Positions 18,377 through 27,832 of a stretch of DNA of 42,282 bases are shown here, piece after piece (position 1 is the stretch's first letter; each line of letters opens with the position of its first letter). The notes beneath the pieces were generated by a model that worked only from the letters and a program-made list of their open reading frames with translations, had not been told where the DNA came from and did no database searches. A program made the position numbers and the translations under genes. The stretch spans positions 1 through 42,282 of the forward strand of contig CAMYIN010000083.1 in assembly GCA_947258495.1 (NCBI GenBank), read 5' to 3'. The stretch comes from an uncultured Gammaproteobacteria bacterium. GTDB lineage: Bacteria; Pseudomonadota; Gammaproteobacteria; Arenicellales; JAANXG01.

Positions 18377-19510
18377 ATGGGTTCAGCACGAAATCGCGCC
18401 ATCGACCTCCCGGGCCTCGCCCGGCGCGTCAAGCTGTGGGGATCGGAATTGGGGTTTCAGCAGGTCGGCATCACCGACACCGACTTGGGAGTCGCCGAGG
18501 GTCGTCTCGCGTCCTGGCTCGAACTGGGGCGGCACGGCGCCATGGACTATATGGCGCGCCACGGCACCCGCCGCAGCCGTCCTGCGGAACTGGTGCCGGG
18601 GACGCAGCGCGTGATCTCGGCACGCATGGATTATTGGCCCGCTGGCGCCGCCGACCCGGAAAGGCTGCTCGGCGACGGCAGAATCGGTTACGTATCGCGC
18701 TACGCGTTGGGCGGCGATTACCACAAATTGATGCGCAAACGCTTGCGTGGTCTCGCCGACAGGATCGCCGACGAAGCCGGACCGCTCGGCTATCGCGTGT
18801 TCAGCGACAGCGCGCCGGTGCTGGAGAAGGCGCTCGCGGAAAAAGCAGGGCTCGGCTGGATCGGCAAGCATACCAACCTTCTCAACAGATCCGCCGGATC
18901 CTGGTTCTTTCTCGGCGAGATCTACACCGATCTGCCTTTACCGGTCGATGGGTCCGGCGGCGGCCATTGCGGGACGTGCGAGGCTTGTCTGCAGGCCTGT
19001 CCGACCGGCGCCATCGTTGCGCCCTACGAACTGGACGCCCGGCTTTGTATCTCTTACCTGACGATCGAGCTGCGCGGGTCCATTCCGCTCGCACTGCGGC
19101 CGCTGATCGGGAACCGGATCTTCGGCTGCGACGACTGCCAGCTGGTGTGCCCGTGGAACCGATTCGCACGCCCCAGCGTCGAACCCCGGTTTGTTCCCCG
19201 GGCGCGCGTCACGGACCGGCAACTGGTGGAATTGTTCTCCTGGTCGGAGCAGGAGTTCAACGATCGCACGGCGGGGTCTGCGATTCGCCGCATCGGTTAT
19301 GCCTGCTGGTTACGCAACGTCGCCGTGGCGCTGGGCAACGCGCCCAGTTCGTCGGCCGTGCTCGACGCGCTCCGCGGCCGCAGGGATCATCCCTCCGAAC
19401 TTGTTCGCGAACACGTCGCCTGGGCACTGGATCAGCACTTGCGCGCCGCCCCGAGCGGATGCGGGTCCGAACCCCTGGCCTCGGGTATACGGAGGAAATG
19501 CTCGCGGTAA
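18377..19510 (+). CDS. queG: Epoxyqueuosine reductase QueG
   Basis: A 377-residue cobalamin- and iron-sulfur-dependent enzyme that makes the last step of queuosine formation in tRNA (GUN anticodons). Two 4Fe-4S clusters are indicated by [16 protein letters not shown] and [11 protein letters not shown]. The N-terminal cobalamin-binding domain includes [20 protein letters not shown]. The start ATG at 18377 is 21 bp from the divergent nnr start. The 3' end overlaps orn, on the other strand, by 79 bp. Confidence 0.96.
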   Translation: MGSARNRAIDLPGLARRVKLWGSELGFQQVGITDTDLGVAEGRLASWLELGRHGAMDYMARHGTRRSRPAELVPGTQRVISARMDYWPAGAADPERLLGDGRIGYVSRYALGGDYHKLMRKRLRGLADRIADEAGPLGYRVFSDSAPVLEKALAEKAGLGWIGKHTNLLNRSAGSWFFLGEIYTDLPLPVDGSGGGHCGTCEACLQACPTGAIVAPYELDARLCISYLTIELRGSIPLALRPLIGNRIFGCDDCQLVCPWNRFARPSVEPRFVPRARVTDRQLVELFSWSEQEFNDRTAGSAIRRIGYACWLRNVAVALGNAPSSSAVLDALRGRRDHPSELVREHVAWALDQHLRAAPSGCGSEPLASGIRRKCSR

Positions 19511-20028
19511 TACCGCAGCTCGGCGATGGATTCGCGGATGTCGTCCAGGGCCCTGTGAGTATTGTTTTTTGTCAGTCCTTCGTAGAGAGCGGGTGCCCAG
19601 CGTCGTACCAGCTCCTTCAAAGTACTTACGTCCAGGTTGCGGTAGTGGAACCACTGCTCCAAATCCGGCATATACCGACGTAGAAACCTCCTGTCCTGGT
19701 AAATACTGTTGCCGCACAGCGGCGACCGGTTGCGGGGGACGTGCTTCTGAATGAATTCAAGGGTGTCTACTTCCGCCTGCCGCTCGCTGTACGAGGAGCG
19801 CCGCACACGTTCTACCAAGCCCGACTCCGTGTGCGTGCGTGTGTTCCAATCGTCCATTCGATTGAGGAGGCTTTGCGGCTGACGCACGACGATGACCGGT
19901 CCTTCGGCGACGATTTCGAGCTGACTGTCGGTAATGATCGTGGCGATTTCGATAATTCTTTCGGTTTCCGGATCAAGCCCGGTCATCTCCAGATCCATCC
20001 AAACCAAGGCGTTGGCATCCTGTGGCAT
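19432..20028 (-). CDS. orn: Oligoribonuclease
   Basis: A DEDDh 3'-5' exonuclease that degrades dinucleotides, including pGpG from c-di-GMP turnover. ExoI ([20 protein letters not shown]), ExoII ([19 protein letters not shown]) and ExoIII ([21 protein letters not shown]) are intact. The ATG at 20028 is chosen because homology begins at [10 protein letters not shown]; the longer ORF (to 20223) is not supported. The C-terminal tail (about 17 residues after EHFLRI) is longer than usual and is the part that overlaps queG. Confidence 0.96.
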   Translation of the reverse strand: MPQDANALVWMDLEMTGLDPETERIIEIATIITDSQLEIVAEGPVIVVRQPQSLLNRMDDWNTRTHTESGLVERVRRSSYSERQAEVDTLEFIQKHVPRNRSPLCGNSIYQDRRFLRRYMPDLEQWFHYRNLDVSTLKELVRRWAPALYEGLTKNNTHRALDDIRESIAELRYYREHFLRIPEARGSDPHPLGAARKC

Positions 20029-20416
20029 CAAGGTTCTCCCGTTGTCGGAAAAATGAATGTTCTTCGCGCAATTCGGTCTAATACGTAGCTGACACCACGA
20101 CGAAAATCGAGCCTGACCATCGGTCTGAACAGTTGCAATCGAATCGTCTGCATTGTGACACCCTTTGCCTGGAATGGTGCCGCCCCGGCTGGGGCAGCGC
20201 CGAAGTTTACCAATAAAATGCAATGCAATCTAAGGTAGCCCTTTATAATGCCGGGCGGGCGCGAACACACTACCGAGCTATGGAAACGCCGCTCGGGAAG
20301 TCTTCGGGTTTTCCTGGCCACGGCCAGCGGGAAAATCGCAGGCGTTCGCGCAGGTGCTGGGGCCGGCGTAAACAGCGGCGGTTCCATGATTGTGAAAATT
20401 CGTGAGGAGCACGTCT
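20029..20416. other. Divergent intergenic region orn / cytochrome c
   Basis: About 390 bp without a supported gene. It contains a small hairpin (GCCCCGGCTGGGGC) and a perfect TATAAT at 20244-20249 on the plus strand without a good -35, which may drive the cytochrome gene with a long leader. The ORFs listed here have no recognisable features. Confidence 0.45.
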
Positions 20417-20725
20417 ATGAAGAAGGTTTTGATAATCGGCAACGTTGTTTTACCGCTTTTGGCCGGAAAGGCCCACGGATTTCTCCTTGGCGATGCGGAT
20501 AACGGCGAGCAAATCCACCAGGCGCAATGCGCCGCCTGCCACGCGAACAACTTCGACGGCGACGAATCCAGGATCTACACGCGCGATGATCGTCGCGTGA
20601 AAACGGTCGAGGGCATGATGGGGCAGGTCGAATTCTGCAATAATCAACTGAAAACGAACCTCGCCGACGACGAGATCAACGACATCGTTAAATATCTCAA
20701 CGACAAGTACTACAAATTCGAGTAA
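20417..20725 (+). CDS. Small periplasmic c-type cytochrome
   Basis: A 102-residue secreted monohaem cytochrome. A signal peptide (KKVLIIGNVVLPLLAGKAHG) is followed by the haem site CAACH and a class I fold. The likely distal segment has Met at GMMGQVEFCNNQL, and the C-terminal helix is ADDEINDIVKYLND. The ATG at 20417 is preferred over the upstream GTG because AGGAG lies 7 bases before it. It probably shuttles electrons in respiration or sulfur metabolism; the partner is unknown. It ends 8 bp before the pterin dehydratase gene, so the two may be co-transcribed. Confidence 0.9.
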   Translation: MKKVLIIGNVVLPLLAGKAHGFLLGDADNGEQIHQAQCAACHANNFDGDESRIYTRDDRRVKTVEGMMGQVEFCNNQLKTNLADDEINDIVKYLNDKYYKFE

Positions 20726-20733
20726 CGGCCGAG

Positions 20734-21069
20734 ATGACGGATTTGCTGAAACAACATTGCCGCCGTTACACGAAAGACGAACCGCCGATGAGCGCCGAAG
20801 CAATTGCTGCGATTGTCGGCCAGGTCCCGGGGTGGTCAACGGATGCGGACCACTCCAGCATAGCCCGGGAGTTTAAGTTCAAGAATTATTACGAAACCAT
20901 GGCGTTCGTGAACGCACTTGCCTGGATCGCGCACGGTGAGGACCACCACCCGGATATTGAGGTCGGTTACAACCGCTGCCGGGTGCGCTACACCACGCAT
21001 TCCATCGGCGGCTTGTCGGAAAACGATTTTATCTGCGCCGCCAGGATCGACCGGCTGGTATCCGATTGA
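20734..21069 (+). CDS. phhB: 4a-hydroxytetrahydrobiopterin dehydratase (PCD/DCoH family)
   Basis: A 111-residue protein with the family signature EDHHPDIEVGYNRCRVRYTTH followed by SIGGLSENDF. It regenerates dihydrobiopterin after aromatic amino acid hydroxylation and in some bacteria supports molybdopterin metabolism. No phenylalanine hydroxylase is seen here, so the physiological role is open. It converges on recR with 18 bp between the ends. Confidence 0.92.
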   Translation: MTDLLKQHCRRYTKDEPPMSAEAIAAIVGQVPGWSTDADHSSIAREFKFKNYYETMAFVNALAWIAHGEDHHPDIEVGYNRCRVRYTTHSIGGLSENDFICAARIDRLVSD

Positions 21070-21087
21070 GGACCCAGAACACGGCGT

Positions 21088-21684
21088 TCAGATCGCGCGC
21101 CGGTTGTCGAAGGCCTGGGTCAGCGTGCCCTGGTCCATGTATTCGAGTTCCCCGCCCACCGGCACCCCACGAGCAATGCGCGTGACCTTTATCCCCGTAT
21201 CCTCCAGGATCTGGCGAATGTATTCCGCCGTCGCCTCGCCCTCGGCGGTAAGATTCGTGGCGATGATCACTTCCTGAATCCCACCCTGCGCCAACCGCTT
21301 TTGGAATTCTCCGATTCCGAGGTCGTCGGGGCCAATGCCGTCCAGGGGCGATATATGCCCCATGAGCACGAAGTACGTACCGCGGTACACCCCCGCCTGT
21401 TCCACGGAATCCAGATCCGCCGGCGTCTCGACCACACACACGGTGGAGGCGTCGCGTTTGGGCGAGGCGCAGACGTCGCAGATTTCCTGTTCGCTCAGGG
21501 TATTACAACGACGGCAGTGCACGACCTTGCTCACGGCCTGGGTAATGGCGTCGGCGATCTCTCGGGCCCCGTCCCGATCCCTTTCCAGCAGATGAAACGC
21601 CATGCGTTGCGCGGTCTTGGGTCCGACCCCGGGCAGCCTGCGGAGGGCCTTTTTCAAGGCCTCGATCGCCTGCGCATCCACCAT
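21088..21684 (-). CDS. recR: Recombination mediator RecR
   Basis: A 198-residue protein of the RecFOR pathway that loads RecA at gaps. It has a helix-hairpin-helix ([17 protein letters not shown]), a four-Cys zinc finger ([19 protein letters not shown]), a Toprim domain ([19 protein letters not shown]) and a C-terminal Walker-like part ([15 protein letters not shown]). It is third in the dnaX-ybaB-recR operon, a standard arrangement. Confidence 0.97.
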   Translation of the reverse strand: MVDAQAIEALKKALRRLPGVGPKTAQRMAFHLLERDRDGAREIADAITQAVSKVVHCRRCNTLSEQEICDVCASPKRDASTVCVVETPADLDSVEQAGVYRGTYFVLMGHISPLDGIGPDDLGIGEFQKRLAQGGIQEVIIATNLTAEGEATAEYIRQILEDTGIKVTRIARGVPVGGELEYMDQGTLTQAFDNRRAI

Positions 21685-21689
21685 TCCGG

Positions 21690-22010
21690 TTAAAAAGGGA
21701 GGTTCAAGCCGGGTATATTGATTCCCGTAGTCAGCCCCGCCATTTTTTCCTGCGTCGCCTTTTCGGCCTTACGTACGGCGTCGTTCACCGCCGCGGCGAT
21801 GAGATCCTCCAGGACTTCCTTGTCGTCGCCCAACAGTTCTTTGTCGATCTCGACCCGTCGCACGTCGTGGCGGCAGGTCATGACGATCTTTACCATTCCT
21901 CCGCCCGACGCACCCTCAACTTCGATCTGCGCCAGCTCCTCCTGGGCTTTACGCAGATTCTCCTGTACCGCCTGCGCCTGCTTCATCAGGTTTCCGATTC
22001 CGCCCTTCAT
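21690..22010 (-). CDS. ybaB: YbaB/EbfC nucleoid-associated protein
   Basis: A 106-residue dimeric DNA-binding protein ([20 protein letters not shown] then [20 protein letters not shown]). The ATG at 22010 is preferred over the ORF-track start at 22034 because a GAGGTGG ribosome binding site precedes it and it matches the family N-terminus. It lies between dnaX and recR; the start is just downstream of the dnaX stop. Confidence 0.95.
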   Translation of the reverse strand: MKGGIGNLMKQAQAVQENLRKAQEELAQIEVEGASGGGMVKIVMTCRHDVRRVEIDKELLGDDKEVLEDLIAAAVNDAVRKAEKATQEKMAGLTTGINIPGLNLPF

Positions 22011-22017
22011 TGCCACC

Positions 22018-23580
22018 TCACTTTTGAGAATCACGGGTTTTGATCGATTCGGAAAGGATCGTCGCGTCGAATCGATCTATGATTTCCTGTACGTTCGGGT
22101 CGTTCATTATCGTTGAACGGGCGGCCTCCAGGCGCTCCACCGCGCGCCGTTCAAGGTTTTCCGCCGGAGTCTCCCGATCCGATTCACGCCGGACCATCGT
22201 CACTTTCGGGCGCGTTCCAAGTTCGGTTTCCAGGGCCCGCGCGAGCGCATCGAGTCTGTCGTCGTTGAGCAGATGCTCGTTTTTGGCGTCCAACGCGAGC
22301 TCAATTCTGTCCTGCCGCATGGTCGTCGGCACCACATTCATGGCCAGTTCTCGAACCAGCGCGGAGACGTTCAATCGCGCCACCAGGCCGGCCCAATTCT
22401 CCGCGTCCATCGTCGCCGTCGGTGGTTCGGACGACGCTTCGTCAGACCGCGGCTCGCCGGCCTCGGCTTTGGGAGCGGGAACGCTTTTTTCGCGCATCGG
22501 TGGATGAAACGCGAGCATGCGCAGCATCAGCATCTCGAAACCGCTGCGCAAATCCGGCGCCAACGGAAGATCGCGCTTGCCGATCAGACCAATCTGATAG
22601 AACAACTGCAGGTCTTCGGGCGTAAAACGCTGCGCCAGGTCCCGATACCACGCGATATCCAACTGCTTGGCTTCCACCGCCTCGGGCACCTGTGCGTACA
22701 GTGCGAGGTCGTGGAGGGTTCGCAGCAGTTCGTCGAGCGCCGCGGTGAATTCGCAAGACGCGTAACTCATCTTGTCCACCGTGTCCATCAGCGCTCCACC
22801 GTCGTCGTCCGCGAGAGCACGCAACAGATCGCGGATAAATGCCCGATCAATAGTGCCGAGCATGTCGCGGACCGCAGCTTCCCGGACCTCGCCGGCAGCG
22901 TGAGCAATACCCTGATCCAACAGACTCAAGGCGTCGCGCATGCTCCCCTCCGCGGATCGCGCAATCAAGGATACCGCCGGCAGATCGTAGGGAACACCCT
23001 CCTGCTGCAAGATGTGTTCCAGCTGACCGCCGATTTGATCGGCGCTCAAGGCCTTCAGGTTGAACTGCAGACACCGGGACAACACCGTCATGGGCAGTTT
23101 CTGCGGGTCGGTGGTCGCGAGAAGAAACTTCACGTGCGGAGGCGGTTCCTCCAGCGTCTTCAGCAGGGCGTTGAAGCTGTGTCCGGACAACATGTGGACT
23201 TCATCGATGAGATAGATCTTGAAGCTCCCGCGGGTGGGTGCGTACTGCACGTTGTCCAGCAACTCCCGGGTGTCGCCGACTTTAGTGCGGGACGCGGCAT
23301 CGACCTCGATGAGATCCACGAAACGGCCCTCGTCTATGGCATTACAGGTCGCACAGACATTGCACGGTGACGAACTTATGCCCTGCTCGCAATTCAGCGC
23401 TTTGGCAAAGATCCTGGCCAGCGTGGTCTTGCCGACACCGCGGGTTCCCGTGAACAGAAATGCGTGATGGACGCGATCGCTGTCCAAGGCGTTGCTCAGC
23501 GCATTGACAACGTGCTGTTGCCCGACGACTTCGGAAAACAGCTTCGGTCTCCACTTGCGGGCCAGGGCCTGGTAGCTCAT
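22018..23580 (-). CDS. dnaX: DNA polymerase III subunits tau/gamma
   Basis: A 520-residue clamp-loader ATPase. Domain I has Walker [20 protein letters not shown], a zinc module ([16 protein letters not shown]), Walker [10 protein letters not shown] and a sensor part ([18 protein letters not shown]). Domain III ends near residue 357 ([11 protein letters not shown]). A Pro/Ser/Glu-rich linker and a shortened tau C-terminus follow (E. coli tau is 643 residues). Just after domain III there is an A6 run (GAAAAAAG) where a -1 shift would end the protein within about 17 codons; see findings. The gene directly follows ffs. Confidence 0.96.
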   Translation of the reverse strand: MSYQALARKWRPKLFSEVVGQQHVVNALSNALDSDRVHHAFLFTGTRGVGKTTLARIFAKALNCEQGISSSPCNVCATCNAIDEGRFVDLIEVDAASRTKVGDTRELLDNVQYAPTRGSFKIYLIDEVHMLSGHSFNALLKTLEEPPPHVKFLLATTDPQKLPMTVLSRCLQFNLKALSADQIGGQLEHILQQEGVPYDLPAVSLIARSAEGSMRDALSLLDQGIAHAAGEVREAAVRDMLGTIDRAFIRDLLRALADDDGGALMDTVDKMSYASCEFTAALDELLRTLHDLALYAQVPEAVEAKQLDIAWYRDLAQRFTPEDLQLFYQIGLIGKRDLPLAPDLRSGFEMLMLRMLAFHPPMREKSVPAPKAEAGEPRSDEASSEPPTATMDAENWAGLVARLNVSALVRELAMNVVPTTMRQDRIELALDAKNEHLLNDDRLDALARALETELGTRPKVTMVRRESDRETPAENLERRAVERLEAARSTIMNDPNVQEIIDRFDATILSESIKTRDSQK

Positions 23581-23606
23581 AAAAACGAAGAAGGTCTAAT
23601 GGTGGT

Positions 23607-23719
23607 GGCGGCTCCAGCTAGCCGGGCCCCGGCACCCGATTCGGCTGCTGCGGCTGCTTCCTTCCGGACCTGACCGGGTTCACAACCTATCGTCACAGGG
23701 GAGACCAACTTTCGCCGCC
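23607..23719 (-). ncRNA. ffs: SRP RNA (4.5S)
   Basis: A 113-nt RNA closed by GGCGGC/GCCGCC. It carries the hallmark domain IV sequence GGTCAGGTCCGGAAGGAAGCAGCC with the asymmetric loop bound by Ffh; only the central 20 nt are diagnostic. It guides ribosomes making membrane proteins to FtsY. Location immediately upstream of dnaX is conserved in gammaproteobacteria. Confidence 0.95.
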
Positions 23720-24356
23720 ATAGTTTAGCGGGTCAAAATACATTCTGACGCCGGAACAAGTCAACGATGGCTCCGTTCCTGCGGCTTCGCCATCTGGCGC
23801 CAAGCTCCTCGCGGCCTTTTTCCGTGTTCCCCGGCGCTCGACGACATGACACAGGTTCACTAGGATCTCGTTATCGGGCCGTCGTCGCGCACGCTCCCGG
23901 CATCGGGCGCCCTGCGTTCGGCCGTGAATAAAGATCACGCGCTGAGCACAAGGGCGACGACCATCGTCAGATTGATGTACCTGCGCATGGTCGAACTCGA
24001 TTTGACCTGCAGGACATGTACCGTAATTGCCCATCGTCCGCAACTCGCGATTGCGTTCTGCGCGTGGTCGAGCGGGAAGCGCCCGCCGTTGCTCGCAGGC
24101 AACGGTTTAACAGCGTTTATGAGTCCCGGCCTGGTAAAATCGCATCAACTGAGGATCGACCGCCGCGCTGCGCGGGCTATGCCGGGCACGGTCGGCCCGG
24201 AATCGGCAGACCGTGCCAGGGGTACGGTAGTCTTTCGTATTCAGTGGCTGCATTACCGAGGAAAACAATGCGTTACGCGGTGCCCGATTTCCTTGTATCT
24301 TTGTACCCGTGAACGCGACGATATGCGGCCGGACAACCCGGCCGGGGGGGCTTCAT
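23720..24356. other. Intergenic region at the left edge of the accessory segment
   Basis: About 640 bp. The overlapping ORFs on both strands (such as 23924-24595 on plus) have no recognisable domain, signal sequence or ribosome binding site, and I treat them as chance. No terminator or repeat stands out. Confidence 0.45.
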
Positions 24357-25493
24357 ATGAATCTGCATCGAATTGTGTTCTTTGGAGTATGCTGCGCTGT
24401 CGTGCACAATTCCGCAGCTCAGGAGCGCGCGATCTCTCAGTACGACGTCCGCGCGGTGTTTGCGGACTCCGCGATAATCAAGATCTCGGAACCCGCCTAT
24501 CCGGGCAGCACTGTTCTGGCAATCCAAGGACTCCTGCAGCAGGGGAAATACGACGAGTTGAATCGTGCCTTGCACCGCCATCAAACGGAGGTTGAAACCG
24601 ATATCCTGGCGGAAGAGGACCTCTTCGCGGCGTACAGCGCCTTCGATACAAAAGACATATCCGATGAACCACGCTTTAGCGCATGGATCGATTCAACACC
24701 CGACAATTACCAACCTTATATTGCGCGTGCCTACTACTATTACGGCTTGGGGTGGGCGTCGAGAGGACACAACTGGGCCAGCGAGACGGAGCAGGAACAG
24801 TTCGACGCCATGACGGCGCACTTCGAAAAGTCTACGAAATATATCGCCGCATCACTCAAAATCGATAAAACGCCGATGGTCGCGTATTAGCTTCTCATCG
24901 GCATTGTGAATGCACAGGGTAGAGGCGATGAGGCGGAAATCGTTTTGACAAGAGCACTCGAGATCAATCCGGCAAGCTTTCAAGTAAGGGCTCATTACCT
25001 GAGAACACTTGCTCCACGCTGGGGCGGGTCGTTTGAGCGGATGCAGGCCTTTATCGATGAGTCGCTGGCCTATGGATCGCAAAACCCGAAACTGGCCGCC
25101 GCCATCGAACATTTTAACGCCGCGTTACGACTTGATCCAGACAACGCTTCCCTTCACTACCGAAGGGCCCGGGCGTATATCGACCGCAATCAACACGATC
25201 GCGCGCTCAATGATCTGAAACGGGCCATCCAACTCGATCCGAACGACATAGACTACTATCTGTTGATGGACTGGGTTTTAGCGAAGCGCAGGGACTGGTA
25301 TCAGATCATCCGCTACTGGGACCAATACATAGAACTGCACCCCGACAACGGACGCGCCTACGCCGAACGCGGCGGCGCCTACTATCACAAGGGAGACATC
25401 GCGTCGGCGGTCAGCAACGCAAAAGCCGCCGCCGATTTAGGAAATCCCGAGGGCAAGGAAGCCTACGAAAAACTCAAACACAGGGTTCGATAG
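24357..25493 (+). pseudogene. Secreted DUF4034/TPR-type protein interrupted by an in-frame TAG
   Basis: The two ORFs at 24309-24890 and 24906-25493 are in the same frame and separated only by TAG at 24888-24890. The first half has a signal peptide (NLHRIVFFGVCCAVVHNSAA) and a DUF4034-like region (GLLQQGKYDELNRALHRHQ, YIARAYYYYGLGWASRG). The second half has TPR repeats (HFNAALRLDPDNASLHYRRA, DLKRAIQLDPNDIDYYLLM). Homology flows across the stop (KIDKTPMVAY, stop, LLIGIVNAQGRGDEA). It would be about 378 residues. It may be a recent nonsense mutation, a sequencing error or a natural read-through; the second half could also start at the GTG at 24906. The function is unknown. Confidence 0.75.
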
Positions 25494-25684
25494 CAAGAGG
25501 GTCCTCGGACAGTTCGGCGAACCTCACAAAGTTGGTCTTCCCTTACCGTGCAAAATTCTACGTCATCATTATCTGGGCCACGTCGCTTGGAAAACAGCGT
25601 GTGTTCAAAACGGATTTCAGAAGCCGACCAATGTTATGAGCATAGGTGTCTGTGTGTGGCATATGCGTTGTGTTCAATATAAAA

Positions 25685-26710
25685 ATGAATAACGAACTCG
25701 ACACGGCGATACAAACACCCATGATTGAAGGCGATGCAAGCGATCGCGCTGTTCCATTGCTTTCCGTGATTCTGACCAAGCCAGCCGGATTCGATGTTCT
25801 GCGAAGAACCCTTTCCCATCTTCGAACGCAAACCGTATGCGACAAATTAGAATTAGTGATTGTCGCGCCACGGCAGGCACTTTCTGATATTGAAACGGAT
25901 CAGCTTCACGACTTTGCGTGGTTTCGAGTAGTCGAAATTGATCACTTTCGTTCGATAGGCCGTGCGAATGCGGCCGGCATACGTGCGGCAGCCGCACCTG
26001 TGGTAGCGCTTGCAGAAGATCATTGTTTTCCCGATCCCGCCTGGGCGGAGAAACTCATTTCCGCGCATCAGGGGCCGTGGGCCGCGGTCGGTCCCGGGGT
26101 GGAAAACGCAAATCCGAATTCAATCGTAAGCTGGGCGGACCTTTTGATCGGTTATGGGCCCTGGCTTACGCCCTCTCCACGCCGTGAGGCCGAGTTTCTG
26201 CCGGGTCACAACTCCTCCTACAAACGGGCCATTCTGCTCGAGTACGGGAACAGGCTTGAAACAATGATGGAGGCGGAAACGATCCTCCACTGGAATCTCA
26301 AAGAGCAGGGACATCGACTATTGATGGAATCCGAAGCAAGAGTGGCCCACACCAACTTTTCTCTCTGGAGATCGTGGCTGCCCGCGCAGTTTTACAACGG
26401 TCGCCTTTTCGCCAGCATCAGATCCAGGCGGAAAAGTCCGGCCTGGCGCGTCCTGTATTTTCTGGGTTCTCCCCTTATTCCGATCGTGCGGCTGTGGCGT
26501 ATCTGGATAGGACTGCCATCCCGAGAGCTAAGAATAGAATATCTTTTCGCTCTGCATGCGTTGATCATCGGGCTCGCGGTCGACGGGGCGGGACAGATGC
26601 TCGGCTATGCAAGCGGAGCAGGAAACGCACGAGATAAGGTAGCCAATTTGGAAGTTGATAGATTCCGACATATCCACGAGCAGGATCGGATAGATATTTT
26701 CGCAGACTGA
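25685..26710 (+). CDS. Family 2 glycosyltransferase-like protein
   Basis: About 341 residues with a GT-A fold. The N-terminal strand is PLLSVILTKPAGFDVLRRTL. The metal-binding region is degenerate (ALAEDHCFPDPAWAEKLI). GHNSSYKRAILLEYGNRLE and an acceptor segment (EAETILHWNLKEQGHRLLME) follow. A hydrophobic C-terminal part may touch the membrane. The ATG at 25685 is preferred over the ORF start at 25646 (residues before it are not family-like). It is first in a three-gene cassette, 12 bp from the next gene. It probably adds a sugar to a surface glycan; donor and acceptor are unknown. Codon use is less GC-rich than the housekeeping genes. Confidence 0.8.
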   Translation: MNNELDTAIQTPMIEGDASDRAVPLLSVILTKPAGFDVLRRTLSHLRTQTVCDKLELVIVAPRQALSDIETDQLHDFAWFRVVEIDHFRSIGRANAAGIRAAAAPVVALAEDHCFPDPAWAEKLISAHQGPWAAVGPGVENANPNSIVSWADLLIGYGPWLTPSPRREAEFLPGHNSSYKRAILLEYGNRLETMMEAETILHWNLKEQGHRLLMESEARVAHTNFSLWRSWLPAQFYNGRLFASIRSRRKSPAWRVLYFLGSPLIPIVRLWRIWIGLPSRELRIEYLFALHALIIGLAVDGAGQMLGYASGAGNARDKVANLEVDRFRHIHEQDRIDIFAD

Positions 26711-26721
26711 AGCGCGCTGGC

Positions 26722-27789
26722 ATGACCGTCCATGACGATGAAACGATTCCCGTTAGTATAGGCATTGTGGGTTGCGGCCGCGTTACCACATCAATACATC
26801 TACCCGCCATTCGATCAGTTCCTGGCGCCGAAGTGGTCGCCCTTGCCGATGCGAACCCAGCCGTAATCAACAACATGGCAGCACGTTCTCTAGTTCAGAA
26901 GTGTGTGACGGACTACCGCGCGCTGCTGGATGATTCGACAATTGATGCTATAGGCATATGTGTGCCGGCGCGGTTTCACGCAGACGTTGCACTGGATGCG
27001 TTGGATGCGGGTAAACATGTTTTTGTCGAGAAGCCCCTTGCGCTGACGCCCCGCGACTGCGATCGATTGATCAACCGGGCGGCTGACACCTCGCGTAAGG
27101 TCATGGTGGGCTTCAATATGCGCTGGCACCGATTGGCGCGACAAGCCCGCTCTATGATTGAAGAAGGCCTGATCGGGAAACTGGAGGTTATGAATAGTGT
27201 ACGCACCAGTTGTTCGAACGCTGTGCCAGACTGGCGCAAGCAGAGAAACACGGGAGGGAGCGTGTTTCTCGAGATGGCCATTCACCACTTTGATCTATGG
27301 AGATTTATGTTGGGCGACGAGGTCAAAGAAATAAATGCATTGAGTCGGAGTGGAAGTTGGGAGGACGAATCCGCCGTCGTTACCGCGCGATTGCGCGGCG
27401 GCGCTCTCGCCTCAGGTGCCTTTGCAGAACGCAGCAATCAAAACAATCGCATAGAACTTTTCGGAAGGTCGGGTTCTATCAGTGTAGCGTTCTATCAGTT
27501 CGACGGCTTGAAAATCTCAGATACGTCAAAGGTCCCCGGCAGCGTCCAGGAGCGATCTAAAAATATGAAAAATTTTATTAAGGAAATTCCGCGTGCACTC
27601 GTGGGTTCAAAGCGAGGAGGTGAATGGCAACGATCCTATATCGAGCAATTTAAACACTTTGTCCAAGCAATCCGTACAGACAAACCCATCGAGTGCGGTT
27701 TGCAGGATGGCAAGCGCGCACTAGCTATTGCCCTTGCGGCGATGCAGTCTACGGATACCGGCAGTAAAGTGTCTATCGCGCAGGAATAG
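26722..27789 (+). CDS. Gfo/Idh/MocA family NAD(P)-dependent oxidoreductase
   Basis: A 355-residue sugar dehydrogenase-like enzyme. The Rossmann motif GIVGCGRVTTSIHLPAI is followed by the family EKPLALTPRDCDRLI, with Lys as the usual catalytic residue. The C-terminal substrate domain contains GGSVFLEMAIHHFDLWRFML with the conserved His. The enzyme probably oxidises or epimerises a nucleotide-linked or free sugar used by the flanking glycosyltransferases. The substrate cannot be read from sequence. Confidence 0.9.
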   Translation: MTVHDDETIPVSIGIVGCGRVTTSIHLPAIRSVPGAEVVALADANPAVINNMAARSLVQKCVTDYRALLDDSTIDAIGICVPARFHADVALDALDAGKHVFVEKPLALTPRDCDRLINRAADTSRKVMVGFNMRWHRLARQARSMIEEGLIGKLEVMNSVRTSCSNAVPDWRKQRNTGGSVFLEMAIHHFDLWRFMLGDEVKEINALSRSGSWEDESAVVTARLRGGALASGAFAERSNQNNRIELFGRSGSISVAFYQFDGLKISDTSKVPGSVQERSKNMKNFIKEIPRALVGSKRGGEWQRSYIEQFKHFVQAIRTDKPIECGLQDGKRALAIALAAMQSTDTGSKVSIAQE

Positions 27790-27832
27790 TTCTATTTTTA
27801 CGTTGATTGCTGTCAAAGACGCTATCCATTGC

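Noticed and set aside
23924-24595. 223-residue ORF after ffs
   Set aside because: No signal, domain or ribosome binding site; it overlaps the start of the DUF4034/TPR-type gene in another frame.
24888-24890. Pyrrolysine or other recoding at the TAG
   Set aside because: Nothing in the window points to pyrrolysine machinery; a mutation or base-call error is simpler.
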